A stretch of DNA of 60,000 bases, from NCBI RefSeq assembly GCF_963678635.1, contig NC_087062.1, forward strand, positions 31,830,704 to 31,890,703, written 5' to 3'. Below the pieces are notes generated by a model. The model was not told the origin of the DNA, searched no databases, and worked only from the letters and a program-made list of their open reading frames with translations. Positions 23,104-33,746 of this stretch are shown here, one piece after another. Position 1 is the first letter of the stretch; each line of letters opens with the position of its first letter. The DNA comes from Symsagittifera roscoffensis (taxonomy: Eukaryota; Xenacoelomorpha; Acoela; Convolutidae). The position numbers were made by a program, and so were the translations under genes.

Positions 23104-23160
23104 TGAGATCCCGCCGAGATCATGACGAGATCTCTTGTTGGTACTCTGTCCTAATCATGT
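23078..23160. other. Rearrangement junction with duplicated 27-bp segment
   Basis: CTTGTTGGTACTCTGTCCTA and the following ATCATG occur twice (about 23078-23103 and 23133-23158), separated by an imperfect inverted GAGATC..GATC stretch. The second copy runs straight into integrase C-terminal sequence. This looks like a template-switch or repair junction joining the SGNH polyprotein to an upstream integrase fragment. Confidence 0.7.
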
Positions 23161-23905
23161 AAAGACCATTTGTGCTTGCGCCGTGTTCTTCCTGCAGAGC
23201 TCGTTTAGTTCCTGTTGTCTCTTGACCGCTTCTTTCACATAAGCTTGGGGCGACGACTTTTTCCCTGCGTATTCTGGGTTAAAAAATGTTAGAGGCATTG
23301 CTCTCTCCCTGCCCGTTAACATCATGAAGGGACTGATTCCTGTCGTCGAGTGTTGCGTGCTGTTGTATGCCCTACCATTTGCGGCAGATATTTATCCCAG
23401 TCTGTCATGTATCTCGAGCAATATAACCTCAGCATGTTCACCAATGTTCTGTTCTGTCTCTCCACTAACCCGTTAGTCTGAGGATGGTAAGTCGTTGAGT
23501 GCGCTTGAGCAATGTGTGACCTCTTCATCATTTCTTTTGTCAGGTCACCCACGAAGGCTTTCCCGTTGTCCGACTGGAATTTTATCGGACAACCATATCG
23601 TGATATCCAATTTGTTATCAAGTGGTTACAATTCTCCTCTGCAGAGGCTGTTTGACAGGGCACCGCTTCTGCCAACTTCGTAAAGTGGTCTATTTCGACA
23701 AGTATTTGGTTGTATCTCGACTCTGCAATGCAGATTTTCTGGTGGTCTATCAGCACAACCTCGTTGAATTCCGAGCTCTCAACGGATTTGAGTGGGAACT
23801 TCATCTGCCGTGGGTATTTCACCTGTAGGCATGCCAGACACGCGTTCACCCATCTTTCGCAAGCCTTACTTAACCCCGGCCAATCAAACCTGTGTAGTGT
23901 TCCGC
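23160..23905 (-). pseudogene. Ty3-like integrase fragment
   Basis: Minus-strand fragment beginning at the zinc-finger end (ACLACLQVKYPRQ), with the core catalytic positions: Asp in VEIDHFTK, Asp in SDNGKAF and Glu in NGLVERQNRT, the D,D(35)E pattern of integrases. The YHPQTNGLVER signature is typical of Ty3/gypsy. It is cut at both ends: on the 5' side it is fused to the GTG ACC ATG GCG GA leader (junction near 23900) and on the 3' side it ends at the junction near 23160. The same 5' fusion exists near 41585. Confidence 0.8.
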
Positions 23906-24045
23906 CATGGTTACTACCTTCAACTTGATCCTACATATTAACCAACTTGAGAATACCGTACCAGTTAGACTTGAGAATACCGTACCAGTTAGACTTGAGA
24001 ATACCGTAACAGTCAAACTTGAGAAAGCCGTCTGAGACCGCTGAT
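23906..24045 (-). repeat. 24-bp tandem array upstream of ATGGCGGA
   Basis: Four CTTGAG starts at 23946, 23970, 23994 and 24018 give a constant period of 24 bp. On the minus strand the unit reads TCAAGTYTAACTGGTACGG plus TATTC. The 24-bp length keeps an octapeptide (FSSLTGTV) in frame. The array lies 40-140 bp before the ATG of the SGNH ORF in every copy (see 41455 and 44160). It may be a protein-binding array such as an enhancer or insulator, or an N-terminal extension. Confidence 0.8.
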
Positions 24046-24521
24046 AGAGTACTTGCACTAGATATCTTTCTCTTCATTGAGTGAGTGTAGCTTAGGTGTC
24101 GGTTCAATTTTTCAAATCAATTTGAAAAAAAACCCATTTTTTAGACCAAGATAATCTATTTCCAACCTAAACCCCCCCCCCTCATTATCGTGTTTAAAAA
24201 ATTATCCCACCATCTATTTCACTTAAAAAAATCAATTAGAAGTTTTAAGAGCATGCAGTTTCATTTCATGTTTTAGCACCGTTGATTCCTTAAAATTCAA
24301 TTGTCATGCCAATTGCGTTAAAATCTATCTACCTGCTTCGCGCCCCTTTGTACCTAACTTGAGACCCCCTTTGTCCTAACTTGAGACCTCCTTGTCCGTC
24401 CGAAACTCAGGTGATACTCAAGTAGTACTTCTTGTGCAGGTGTAACGTTATCTCCGTTTCTGCAAAGACCACGTGTAGGATAGCGTATAACTCCCTTGGG
24501 TTCAATTTGCCCCTGCTTGGG
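24046..24521 (-). other. Spacer between macro ORF and SGNH ORF
   Basis: Non-coding, AT-rich, with a long C run (G run on the element strand) near 24170-24180. Next to the macro ORF it carries two copies of a CTCAAGTTAGG(T/A)ACAAAGG unit (24350-24395), whose CTCAAGTT..GGTAC core resembles the 24-bp array. Similar spacers lie at 41122-41577 and 43781-44279. It has no TG..CA ends, so it is not called an LTR. Confidence 0.6.
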
Positions 24522-25250
24522 TCATAGACTGGCATTGAGACCTCCATTATTCTTCTTTCGACCATGAAGTCTCTCAGCCTCGTCAGTTTTCATTATCACG
24601 TGCTCAGGATCTATCGTGTTCCTTTCATTGACCATCGTTACCAAAAAGCACAGATATTTACCCGGAACAACTGATGGGGGAAGCGCAGCCATTCCTCCCA
24701 ACCCCGGTCTCTGCCTGAATAGAAACTCCACGTTCTGATATTCTCTCTTGAAATCAGCCTCTAGTCTCGAATTGAAGCTCATGTCCGCCGTTATACAGAT
24801 CGCGCTTGTTCTATCCGACAAAATGAAGTCGCTATCCATGATCAGGATGTTCTCTGAATATTCATTGGGTGTATCAAACTTTAATTTGAAATTCCAGCCT
24901 ATGGCAGTATCCGCCTGTTCCTCATCTAGTTCCAGCCCATTGGTCTCTTTCACTTCTCTTAGTTTCTTTATCATCAAATTTTCGGTGTGGGTAAGTCCTA
25001 CCCCCACTCCCCGGACAAAAATATTTATCGACGTCCACGTCGATGATGCTGGGTCTAAGTTATCTGGCGGTATCTCGAGCGGCCTGTCAGCTGCTGTCCA
25101 CCCTATTAGGGGATCTTTTGTTTTCACGTGTTTTTCTGCTGACACGACGACCTGCTGGATGCTTTGCTCTTCATCTCTTTCGCTCTTGAGATCGCGCATC
25201 CATTCCAGTATCCTCAAGTTTGTGTTTTCCCTCCTTTCTATTTAGCTCTG
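24522..25250 (-). CDS. Macro-domain-like protein downstream of integrase, left copy
   Basis: An acidic, helical N-terminal region (about 60 residues) is followed by a macro-domain-like part. The pattern is a strand before SDRTSAICITADMSF, a helix with EADFKREY, a GKYLCFLVT strand, then in sister copies a helix and a VSMPVYD strand, RGKLN and a final ITVH strand. The order resembles TARG1/OARD1-type macro domains, which bind or remove ADP-ribose. The glycine-rich second loop normally present after MP is replaced, so hydrolase activity is doubtful. In this copy a frameshift near 24600 removes the end of the domain. It follows the pol stop by a few codons in the same frame. Confidence 0.6.
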
Positions 25251-26335
25251 CTGCAGATCTGTTTCTTGTTCTGGTGTGGAGTAGTCTTCTTGCGGGTAGT
25301 GTTCGCTGTCGTTGATGATTTGCCATTCATCATCGGCTACCAATTCGCCCACACTTAGTAACTCTTCGCTTAACTCGTCAGGCTGTACCTTGTCAATCAA
25401 GAAGTCATCTCCCGTACCTGTATATCTCAAGCCTGTCCGTTTCCGACTGACACTCCTTGTTCCTACTGATCTCGGCAAGTCTTGTTCCGTCCACTTTGGC
25501 ACCTCATTCTACTCTGGATCATTCCAGTCCTCTTCCGCAAAGGATTCAGCATCTGAGTCTGCATCTATCTTCTCATTGTCATCCAAGCTCACGTCCTCGT
25601 TGCCATCATTTTTTTCTCTGGTTCCTCTTTCGTTCACTTCGCATGCTGGCTCTACCAATAGGTGCTCTAAGCCCTCCATATTCTGCGATACTCACCAAAC
25701 TTCCGGAGATGGGACATGAGGTTTCAGATTTTCATAATGCGCTGCTCGTCCCGTATTCAAGCAGTAGAACCGTCCCTGCTGGTGTACTTCCGCTATCATG
25801 AATGGTCCACGAAATTTCTTAAGTTTCTTCGTCCCCTTGGGAGGTATTATGTTCTGGAACACCCAGACGTATTGGCCCACTGCATACGGTTTTGCTTGAA
25901 GTATCCTCTCATTGTATTTCTTCCGCTGCCTCATTTGTGCTTGCGCCGTGTTCCTCCTGCAGAGCTCGTTTAGTTCCTGTTGTCTCTTGACCGCTTCTTT
26001 CACATAAGCTTGAGGCGACGTCTTTTTCCCTGCGTGGGCAAAAGAATGTTAGAGGCATTGCGCTCTCCCTGCCCGTTAACATCTTGAAGGGACTGATTCC
26101 TGTCGTCGAGTGTTGCGTGCTGTTGAATGCCTCTACCACTTGCGGCAGATATTTATCCCAGTCTGCCATGTATCTCGAGCAATATACCCTCAGAATGTTC
26201 ACCAATGTTCTGTTCTCTCTCTCCACTAACCCGTTAGTCTGAGGATGGTAAGTCGTTGAGTGCTCTTGAGCAATGTGTGACCTCTTCATCAATTCCTTTG
26301 TCAGGTCACCCACGAAGGCTTTCCCGTTGTCCGGA
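25242..26335 (-). pseudogene. Integrase C-half, GPF module and acidic pol tail, left copy
   Basis: Starting at SDNGKAFVG next to the Lys/Glu linker (26306-26340), the frame carries HSTTYHPQTNGLVERENRT, the integrase Glu signature, then KPYAVGQYVWVF and FRGPFMI, the GPY/F module of Ty3-like integrases. After a stop near 25692 a frame change leads to an acidic tail (25242-25502; FLIDKVQPDELSEELLS), which ends at a TAA. The first part of integrase (zinc finger and first Asp) is deleted here but is present in the right arm. Confidence 0.75.
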
Positions 26336-26962
26336 CAATTTTTCTTCTTCAGCTTCTTCTTTTGCAGTGGGCCACTCCCCGGACTCTTGACCCAGACCAT
26401 GGTGTTCAGCCTCCTCCTTGAATGATACCTTCTTCTTCCTAGCCATAGTCCGCTTAAGTATGTCATCAGGGATTCTCGCAACCAATGACTGCACGACTTC
26501 TTTTTCATCAGGTTTCTTTTCTTTCAAGGAGTCTTCGCTACCTTCCGCATCATTCCTTCTCAATATTGTGACTTCTGGTTTCTCTTTACCCTTTTCCTCG
26601 ACCACGGGTTTATCGTCTGCTAGTTTCTCGAGTAATCTCTTTAAGTCATCACCTATCTCTGCCCTTCCCGTTTCTACTTGATTGAGATCATAGCCCTTTG
26701 CTTTGAGTGTCTCCCTCACAATTTTCGACTTCAGCATTATCCCGATTGGGATCCCTTGGTTTTTTTTCAGGATTGTTTTCTCTGGACGCTCTTTTGGTAA
26801 TTCGGGATGATCTTTTATAGGTTTTCCAGACTTGTCGAGCCACCTCGTGAGTGGAAGACTATCGTACGTTTCCTTATCCATGAAAGAGAAGCCATCTTTG
26901 ATTTCTGGCCTATCTGTCTCCCTCTGTTCCTGTTTCTCGTAGAACTCCGTCTTATTGCTCAA
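26336..26962 (-). pseudogene. Lys/Glu-rich pol linker between RNase H and integrase, left copy
   Basis: An open 200-codon segment without catalytic motifs, rich in Lys and Glu (EEKGKEKPEVTILRRND, EKEVVQSLVARIPDDILKR). It matches 37643-38176 closely. It is joined abruptly to integrase near 26330, whereas in the right arm about 1 kb more (linker plus zinc finger plus first Asp) follows. This fixes the left-arm deletion. Confidence 0.7.
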
Positions 26963-27351
26963 GCTATCGCCATATTGATGTTTTTTTTTGTCCTATGCTC
27001 AATTATCATGTTGTATCCATCCAGGCGAACTATCCATCTCCCATTGTAGCTCTGATCCATTGAGTACGTTTCTAACCAGCTGAGTGCCCTGTTGTCGACC
27101 CGTAACTTGAACGGCTCGCTACCTAGGTATGCCCTGTATTTTTCGACAAAAGTAACCACCGCGAACATCTCTGCTTTAGGCGCCCCGTACTTCATCTCTG
27201 TATCACTCAAGACTTTACTCCCGTATGCTATCGGTCTCAAGACTGTCTTTCCGTTCCATTCCTGCTCTTGATGTAGTATGCCAGAAATCGCTACTACCGA
27301 CGCATCCGTGTCCAGCATGTACATTCCTTTTTCCGTAGGCATCCCTAACAC
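26959..27351 (-). pseudogene. Ty3-like RNase H domain, left copy
   Basis: Contains MLDTDASVVAISGILHQEQ (first catalytic Asp), an Ala-Glu-Met region with KAEMFAVV (catalytic Glu), and LRVDNRALSWL (third Asp), the usual order of Ty3/gypsy RNase H. It degrades the RNA strand of the RNA-DNA hybrid in reverse transcription. The end is altered: the conserved HQNADSLS of the right copy is replaced after a frameshift (KKNINMAIA). It follows RT in the -1 relation across a stop near 27358. Confidence 0.8.
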
Positions 27352-27357
27352 CGGTGC

Positions 27358-28610
27358 TTAACACAACTCCTTCTTTATTCTCTGGAATAACTCTTCTGCC
27401 GCAATGTTCCACGTGAATTTCTTGCCTTTGTGCCTCATGAGCTGTTGCATTGGGTACATTTTGTCCGCATAGCCCTTAATGAATCCCCTATAAAAGTTCG
27501 CGAACCCCAAGAAGCTCATCAATTGATGTTCTGTTTTTGGTGCTTTCCAGGTCAGAACCGCTTCTACTGCGTCTGGGTTTGATCTGATGCCATGTCTATC
27601 AACCATCCTCCCCAGGTATTTAATCGAGTCCTTGACTATTTCGCACTTTGATGGTTTGCATTTTAGTCCCGATCTCTTCATGCAGGCGAACACCTCGTCT
27701 AGTCGCTCGATGTGGTCTTCTAGTGTTGGTGTCGCTATTACCACGTCGTCCACGTAGCACATTAGCTGGTTGCCGTATTTCTTCGTTACACCTATCAATG
27801 CGTGTGCCATCAATCGTTGAAACGTAGCCGTGGCGTTGCAAAGACCAATGAGCATGCTTTTCCATTGAAACAGCCCCAGCTCGCAGGCAAAAGCTGTTTT
27901 GTCCCTGTCCTGCTTCCTCAGTGGAACCTGCGAAAAAGCTGATCCTCAATCAAGTGTCGTAAAAAATTTTGCGTCCCCTAATTTCGAGAGGCTCTCATCA
28001 ATTCTAGGTATGGGATAGGCATCCTTCACCGTGACAGAGTTCAGATATCGAAAGCCATAAAAAACCTTAATTGGTCGCCCTTCTTCTTAGCCATCACTAC
28101 TCCACACGCCCACGGTGATTTGGATGGTTCTATCATATCATACTCTAGTAAGGTTTCTATCTCTTTTCTACATGCATCCGAGCTGTGTGGGGTCATACGC
28201 CTCGCCCCCTCCGTGTGCAGTACCGCCGACTCTTCGAGCTTTTTTTACTATTCAACAAATTTACAACATCCAATGTCTGCCTTATGTTTCGAAAAAACGT
28301 CCCCAGTCCGCTCTAGTACGTCGTCCTTGATGGCTTGCAGATGTTCGTCCGTTAACTTGCCCCTCAAGTGTTCTATTTCTGGTAAAACCGGTTTATCCAT
28401 TTCCATTTCCTCTAGTGTGGGTCGTTCCGGGAAATTCGAACAGCTCGAAAGTCCATCGTCTGTCTCTGACTTAAGTGATTCCACAAGACCTGAGGTATCT
28501 TTCACTTTCTCTAATCTTCTCAAGAAACAAATCTTGTCCCTTTGATTGGGACAATCAAGAACTTCATTCTCTTTTATATTTTCAGTCATTTCATATCGAG
28601 TTTTCATGGG
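27358..28610 (-). pseudogene. Ty3-like reverse transcriptase, left copy
   Basis: The N-terminal part (28248-28607) holds the pre-RT segment. Downstream are the DAYPIPRIDESLSKLG-type segment, FFTTLD followed by a TGA stop (27946-27948), GLCNATATFQRLMAHAL, and the catalytic CYVDDVVIATPT box. Then come KPSKCEI and LGFANFYRGFIKGYA. The stop lies between the conserved TTLD and GSAF. The same stop is present in all three right-arm copies. The left arm has only one copy of this region. Confidence 0.8.
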
Positions 28611-28637
28611 TAAAGCGTTTCCCAGTTTCCTTCCCCT

Positions 28638-28990
28638 CTAGATAGTGATGGATATATCAAGAGTATTCAACAAGACACTGACGCAGAGGCCGCTCTTGGT
28701 TATCGAGAAGGATCTTCCTAAAACAGCAGCACTTTGAATACTTGGATTTGGGACTATGCATACTTGCTTGTTGTCACTTAGTTTGTCATAATTTTTCATC
28801 CGCAAGCTTACAATTGCCGCTTCGTTTGCTTTCAGCCTCGCCCTCCTACTTGCTTTCAGCCTCACCCTCCTATTAGCCTCACGTCTGGCCAGCATTTTTA
28901 GAGTGTTACAATTTCCACTTCCTACCGCTCCCATCTCGGCCTCTGGCACTGGCACCGGCCTACACAATGTCTCATTCAACTTCTGTCTTT
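28638..28990 (-). pseudogene. Gag-pol junction, protease deleted, left copy
   Basis: The frame after the zinc knuckle runs into ARREANRRVRLKASRRARLKANEAAIVSL, with a short internal duplication of RVRLKA. The protease region present in the right arm (31447-32061) is absent, so about 0.8 kb was deleted between AACACTCTAAAAATG and the GTGAGGCTGAAAGC sequence. Confidence 0.6.
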
Positions 28991-28994
28991 CAAT

Positions 28995-30210
28995 TTACTC
29001 TTCTTCATCCGGTGCATATCCCAGACTCTTCATGCCTTGTTTGTACGTCCTGCAATCCGCCACGTGATGATCCGCTGATCCGCAATTTGCGCATGACCTA
29101 CGTTTGTCCATATCATCTCTAGGCTTGTACCACGACGACCTCTGTGGTGGACTTCCTCCCTGCATGTTTCTATTTTCTGAGTAGGGATACTTCTTCGGTT
29201 TCAACAAGTACTCCCTTGACTTTTGTCTCATCTCTTCTGGAGTTGGTGCATTATCCTTCGAAAGTGTATAGTACGTTGCCAGCATTGTTGTCAAGTCGTC
29301 ACTTTGTCTCATCTCTTCTGGAGTTGGAGCATTATCCTTCGAAAGTGTATAGTACGTTGCCAGCATTGTTCTCAGGTCGACGAACATCGAGGCGATGCTG
29401 AAATTCCTTCTGTTTGTTCATTCCTCAGGATCACTCCTTCTCCTCAAGCTCTCAAGATCATCCAGGAATCGATCTTTTTATTCATCGTCCCTCTGCCTTC
29501 TTTTTTCAAATCTCATCATAGCTTTGTGGTCGTTCATTCCTGATCCGAATCGGTTCAGCAATATCTCGAAGATCTTGTCACGTTCCTCTTCCTTCTTTGC
29601 AACAACACATTTCAACGCTGTGCACCCTAGGTTGCTCAAGATTGCCATGCAGGCCTGCCTTTCGTCATTCAAGTTGTCTTGTTCCAAGTGTAACCTCATG
29701 ACTTCTACCCATGTGTCGATGCATCCATCTGAGTCTTTGAATTCCTTTGGTTTCTTGAAGGTTTCCTGGATTTGCCACCTCCTCTTTCACTCGAGTCTGT
29801 AGTCCTTGTAGCGAACGCTTCCAGTATCCTATTCATCATTTCCCAGATGTTAGCCCACGTCATGGCATCCGGTCCCACATTAGTTCTCGTGGTGGAATCC
29901 CCTGGGCCGTTTGTTGAGTTCGAGTTTCCACCCTTCAAAATTATCTTTGACCCCACCTGCCCCTGCGCTCGCTGCACTCCGGGGTAACGGTGTGGACTCT
30001 CGTTGATTCCGCCGTGGTTCTACAAAATCGACTCTGTTGCCTTGCGTTCGATCTGTTACCAGCTTGTCTTGTGCTGTAGAGTTTCTCAAGAGAGCATCCA
30101 GTTTGGACTGTATGGCACATGAAATTTCTCCCTGGTCTCTGCTTATTGTGTCTATTCTCGTCTCCAGACTCCACAATTTACTGTTCACAGTGCGTACCGT
30201 TGCTTCATTT
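28995..30210 (-). pseudogene. Ty3-like gag with CCHC zinc knuckle, left copy
   Basis: Three pieces in order: a coiled-coil N-terminal part (29941-30210, SLETRIDTISRDQ), a capsid-like part (29478-29699, with ERDKIFEILLNRFGSG), and a nucleocapsid part (28995-29387) with CANCGSADHHVADC, a perfect CX2CX4HX4C zinc knuckle (29052-29093). Gag forms the particle and packages the RNA. Frameshifts separate the pieces. An in-frame 81-bp tandem duplication (29225 and 29306) repeats TTMLATYYTLSKDNAPTPEE. Confidence 0.8.
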
Positions 30211-30309
30211 CTTGCATGTCTTTTTTGATATTTTTCTCTCTTTACCGACAAAGAGAGAGAGAAAAATTTCAAAAAAGACATGCAAGAAATGAAGCAACGG
30301 TAAGACACT

Positions 30310-31140
30310 GTGAACAGTAAGTTGTGGAGTCTGGAGACGAGAATAGACACAATGAGCAGAGACCAGGCAGAAAGTTCATGTGCCATACAGTCCAAACTGG
30401 ATGCTCTCTTGAGAAACTCTACAGCACAAGACAAGCTGGTAACAGATCGAACGCAAGGCAACAGAGTCGATTTTGTAGAACCACAACGAAATCAACGAGA
30501 GTCCACACCGTTGCCCCGGAGTGCAGTGAGCGCAGGGGCAGGGGGGCCAAGATAATTATGAAGGGTAGCACCTCGAACTCAACAAACGGCCCAGGGGATT
30601 CCACCACGAGAACTAATGTGGAACCCGATTCCATGAAAGGCGCTTACAACTGGGAAATGATGAATAGGATACTGTAAGCGTTCGCTACAAGGATTACAGA
30701 CTCGAGTGAAAGAGGAGGGGCAAATCCAGCAAAACCTTCAAGAAACCAAAGGAATTCGAAAACGACTCAGATGGATGCATCGACACATGGGTAGAAGTCA
30801 TGAAGTTACAGTTGGAACAAGACAACTTGAATGACGAAAGGCAGGCATGCATGGCAATCTTGAGCAACCTAGAGGGCACAGCGTTGAAATGTGTAGTTGC
30901 AAAGAAGGAAGAGGAACGTGATACTGCGGACAAGATCTTCGAGATTTTGCTGGACCGATTCGGATCAGGAATGAACGGCCACCAAGCTATGATGAGATTT
31001 GAAAAAAGAAGACAGAGGGACGATGAATCGATCGATCGATTCCTGGATGATCTTGAGAGCTTGAGGAGAAGGAGTGATCCCGAGGAATCAACAAACGGAG
31101 GGAATTTCAGCATCGCCTCGAAGTTTAACGAAGGGTAGAA
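30310..31140 (+). pseudogene. Ty3-like gag, right copy
   Basis: The N-terminal coil (30310-30555) stops after AVSAGAGGPR. The next pieces continue in other frames. The capsid-like segment at 30800-31138 is well preserved: DKIFEILLDRFGSGMNG and MMRFEKRRQRDDESIDRFL are typical of the retrotransposon Gag domain. A stop at about 31138 follows FNEG. No start codon or 5' leader remains, because the palindrome centre lies just upstream. Confidence 0.8.
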
Positions 31141-31446
31141 AGTGACGACTTGAGAACAATGCTGGCAACGTACTATACACTTTTGAAGGATAATGCACCA
31201 ACTCCAGACGAGATGAGACAAAATCAAGGGAGTACATATTGATGAAACCGAAGAAGTATCCCTACTCAGAAAATAGAAACATGCAGGGAGGAAGTCAACC
31301 ACAGAGGTCGTCGTGGTACAAGCCTGGAGATGATATGGGCAAACGTAGGTCATGCGCAAAAATTTTTAGGTAACACTCTAAAAATGGTGACAGGAAAACC
31401 GGCATAATAACCGGCATTCGGCATAATAAAATATGGAGCCCAGATA
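31141..31446 (+). pseudogene. Gag end with truncated zinc knuckle, right copy
   Basis: DDLRTMLATYYTLLKDNAPTP (31145-31210) is present once, against twice in the left arm. The zinc knuckle is cut after its first cysteines (SCAK, about 31350) by a deletion that joins to a segment with TAACACTCTAAAAATG. No functional nucleocapsid remains in this copy. Confidence 0.65.
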
Positions 31447-32061
31447 ATGTCGATAACCACAGTGGGTGGCCATGAAGTAACGAGAAACCTGAGTGAACCG
31501 AGCGATCAGACGATAATGCACATTGTTGTGTACGCAGACTACTTGAGTACAATAAGTCCACAATTAAAATCTAGAGCCTTAAGAGCTTTACTCACGAGGG
31601 GCGGCAGCAAATCAGTCCGCGACGAAAATAGATACACGGAGGACTACGCTCCACATGAGGTAATGTTAAACATAGATGGAATAAACATATACATGAAGAC
31701 TATGATAACATGTGACGAAGATCTAGTCGGACAGATCTACTTGGGCAGAAAAGAACTGAAAGTGAGATCGATTGGACACTGCGCCATGTTGGAAAAAGAT
31801 GCAAGGCATATCGGAACGGAAGCAGACGTATCAGCACACGTGCTTGACATAAACCGCAAGAAGACTCAGTTGCGCGGGTTACTAGGCACAGGAGCGGTCT
31901 TGAGCGTTATACCAATCGAAACTTGGGAGCGAGTGCGCTATGACAAACAAGATTTGATAGACTCGAGAATACGGCTGTCAACTGCAAACAAAGGGGCGCT
32001 GCGGGTCATAGGCAGGACACCAATAATAGCCCTAATTTTGGGGGAACGGAACCTGTGGTAG
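31447..32061 (+). CDS. Retroviral-type aspartic protease, active-site Asp lost
   Basis: Open for 204 codons. The region LRGLLGTGAVLSVIP (about residues 138-152) is the place of the aspartic protease active site, normally L-L/V-D-T/S-G-A. Here the Asp codon is GGC (31885-31887), Gly, a single-base change from GAC. The later ALILG-like segment fits the second conserved stretch. The enzyme would cleave Gag-Pol, but this copy should be inactive. This is the only protease region in the window, as the left arm lost it. Confidence 0.7.
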   Translation: MSITTVGGHEVTRNLSEPSDQTIMHIVVYADYLSTISPQLKSRALRALLTRGGSKSVRDENRYTEDYAPHEVMLNIDGINIYMKTMITCDEDLVGQIYLGRKELKVRSIGHCAMLEKDARHIGTEADVSAHVLDINRKKTQLRGLLGTGAVLSVIPIETWERVRYDKQDLIDSRIRLSTANKGALRVIGRTPIIALILGERNLW

Positions 32062-32213
32062 AGCTTTCTTGTGGAAAACCTAGATGAGTCTGATCAATTC
32101 ATTTTAGGCAGAGTTTCATCAGAAATTTCCACGTAACAATTGATCTAAACCATGCCAAGTTCAGGATTCGAAACCCGGAAAGGAAGTACTTAATTAAACC
32201 GGTAAAATTATTA

Positions 32214-33656
32214 ATGACGAATGAGAATAAAGCACCGGTGTTCCTGAGTAGGAGGGTGAGGCTGAAAGCAAACGAAGCGGCAATTGTAAGCTTGCAGATG
32301 ACAAATTATGACGAACTAAGTGACAACAAGCAAGTATGCATAGTCCCAAATCCAAATATTCAAAGTGCTGCTGTTTTAGGAAGATCCTTCTCGATAATCA
32401 AGAGCGGCCTCTGCGTCAGTGTCTTGTTGAATACTCTTGATATACCCATCACTATCCAGAGCGGAAGGAAACTGGGATACGCTTTACCCGTGAAAACTCG
32501 ATATGAAATGACTGAAAATGTAAAAGAGAATGAAGTTCTTAATTTTCCCAATCATAGGGACAAGATTTGTTTATTGAGAAGATTAGAGAAAATGAAAGAT
32601 ACATCAGGTCTTGTGAAATCACTTAAGTCAGAGACAGACGATGGACTTTCGAGCTGTTCGTATTTCCCGGAAAGACCCACACTAGAGGAAACGGAACTGG
32701 ATAAACCAGTTTTACCAGAAATAGAACACTTGAGGGGCAAGTTAACGGACGAACAGCTCCAAGCCATCAAGGACGACGTACTAGAGCGGACTGAGGACAT
32801 TTTTTCGAAACATAAGGCAGACATTGCATGTTGTAATTTTGTTGAATATGAAAAAGAGCTCGAAGAGTCGGCGGTACCGCACAGGGAGGGGACGAGGCGT
32901 ATGACCCCACACAACTCGGATGCATGTAGAAAAGAGATAGAAACCTTACTAGAGTATGATATGATAGAACCGTCCAAATCACCGTGGGCGTGTGGAGTAG
33001 TGATGGCTAAGAAGAAGGGCGACCAATTAAGCTTTTGTTGTGGCTTTCGATATCTGAACTCCGTCACGGTGAAGGATGCCTATCCCATACCTAGAATTGA
33101 TGAGAGCCTCTCGAAGTTAGGGGACGCAAAATTTTTTACGACTCTTGATTGAGGATCAGCTTTTTCGCAGGTTCCACTGAGGAAGCAGGACAGGAACAAA
33201 ACAGCTTTTGCCTGCGAGCTGGGGCTGTTTCAATGGAAAAGCATGCTCTTTGGTCTTTGCAATGCCACGGCTACGTTTCAACGATTGATGGCACACGCAT
33301 TGATAGGTATAACGAAGAAATACGGCAACCAGCTAATGTGCTACGTGGACGACGTGGTAATAGCGACACCAACACTAGAAGACCACATCGAGCGACTAGA
33401 CGAGGTGTTCGCCTGCATGAAGAGATCGGGACTAAAATGCAAACCATCAAAGTGCGAAATACTCAAGGACTCGATTAAATACCTGGGGAGGGTTGTTGAT
33501 AGACACGGCATCAGATCAAACCCAGACGCAGTAGAAGCGGTTCTGACCTGGAAATCACCAAAAACAGAACATCAATTGATGAGCTTCTCGGGTTTTGGGA
33601 CTTATTATAGGGGATTCATTAAGGGCTATGCGGACAAAGTGTACCCGATGCATTAA
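32214..33656 (+). pseudogene. Reverse transcriptase unit 1, right copy
   Basis: The pre-RT part is open from 32214 to the TGA at 33150-33152 (312 codons) and includes WACGVVMAKKKGDQ, YLNSVTVKDAYPIPRIDESL and FFTTLD. After the TGA a second open stretch carries GLCNATATFQRLMAHALIG and the catalytic CYVDDVVIATPT. A damaged thumb region (FSGFGTYYRGF) and a stop at 33654-33656 follow. It has the least damaged first half of the three units. Confidence 0.85.
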
Positions 33657-33746
33657 CTCATGAGGCACAAAGGCAAGAATTTCACGTGGAACAATGCGGC
33701 AGAAGAGTCATTCCAGAGAATAAAGAAGGAGTTGTGTTAAGCACCG

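Noticed and set aside
23946-24040. 24-bp array as a CRISPR array
   Set aside because: Units are contiguous without spacers, and the sequence context is eukaryotic retroelement.
24046-24521. Spacer as a gypsy LTR
   Set aside because: No TG..CA ends, no matching second LTR before gag, and no primer-binding site was found. Kept as an alternative, not a call.
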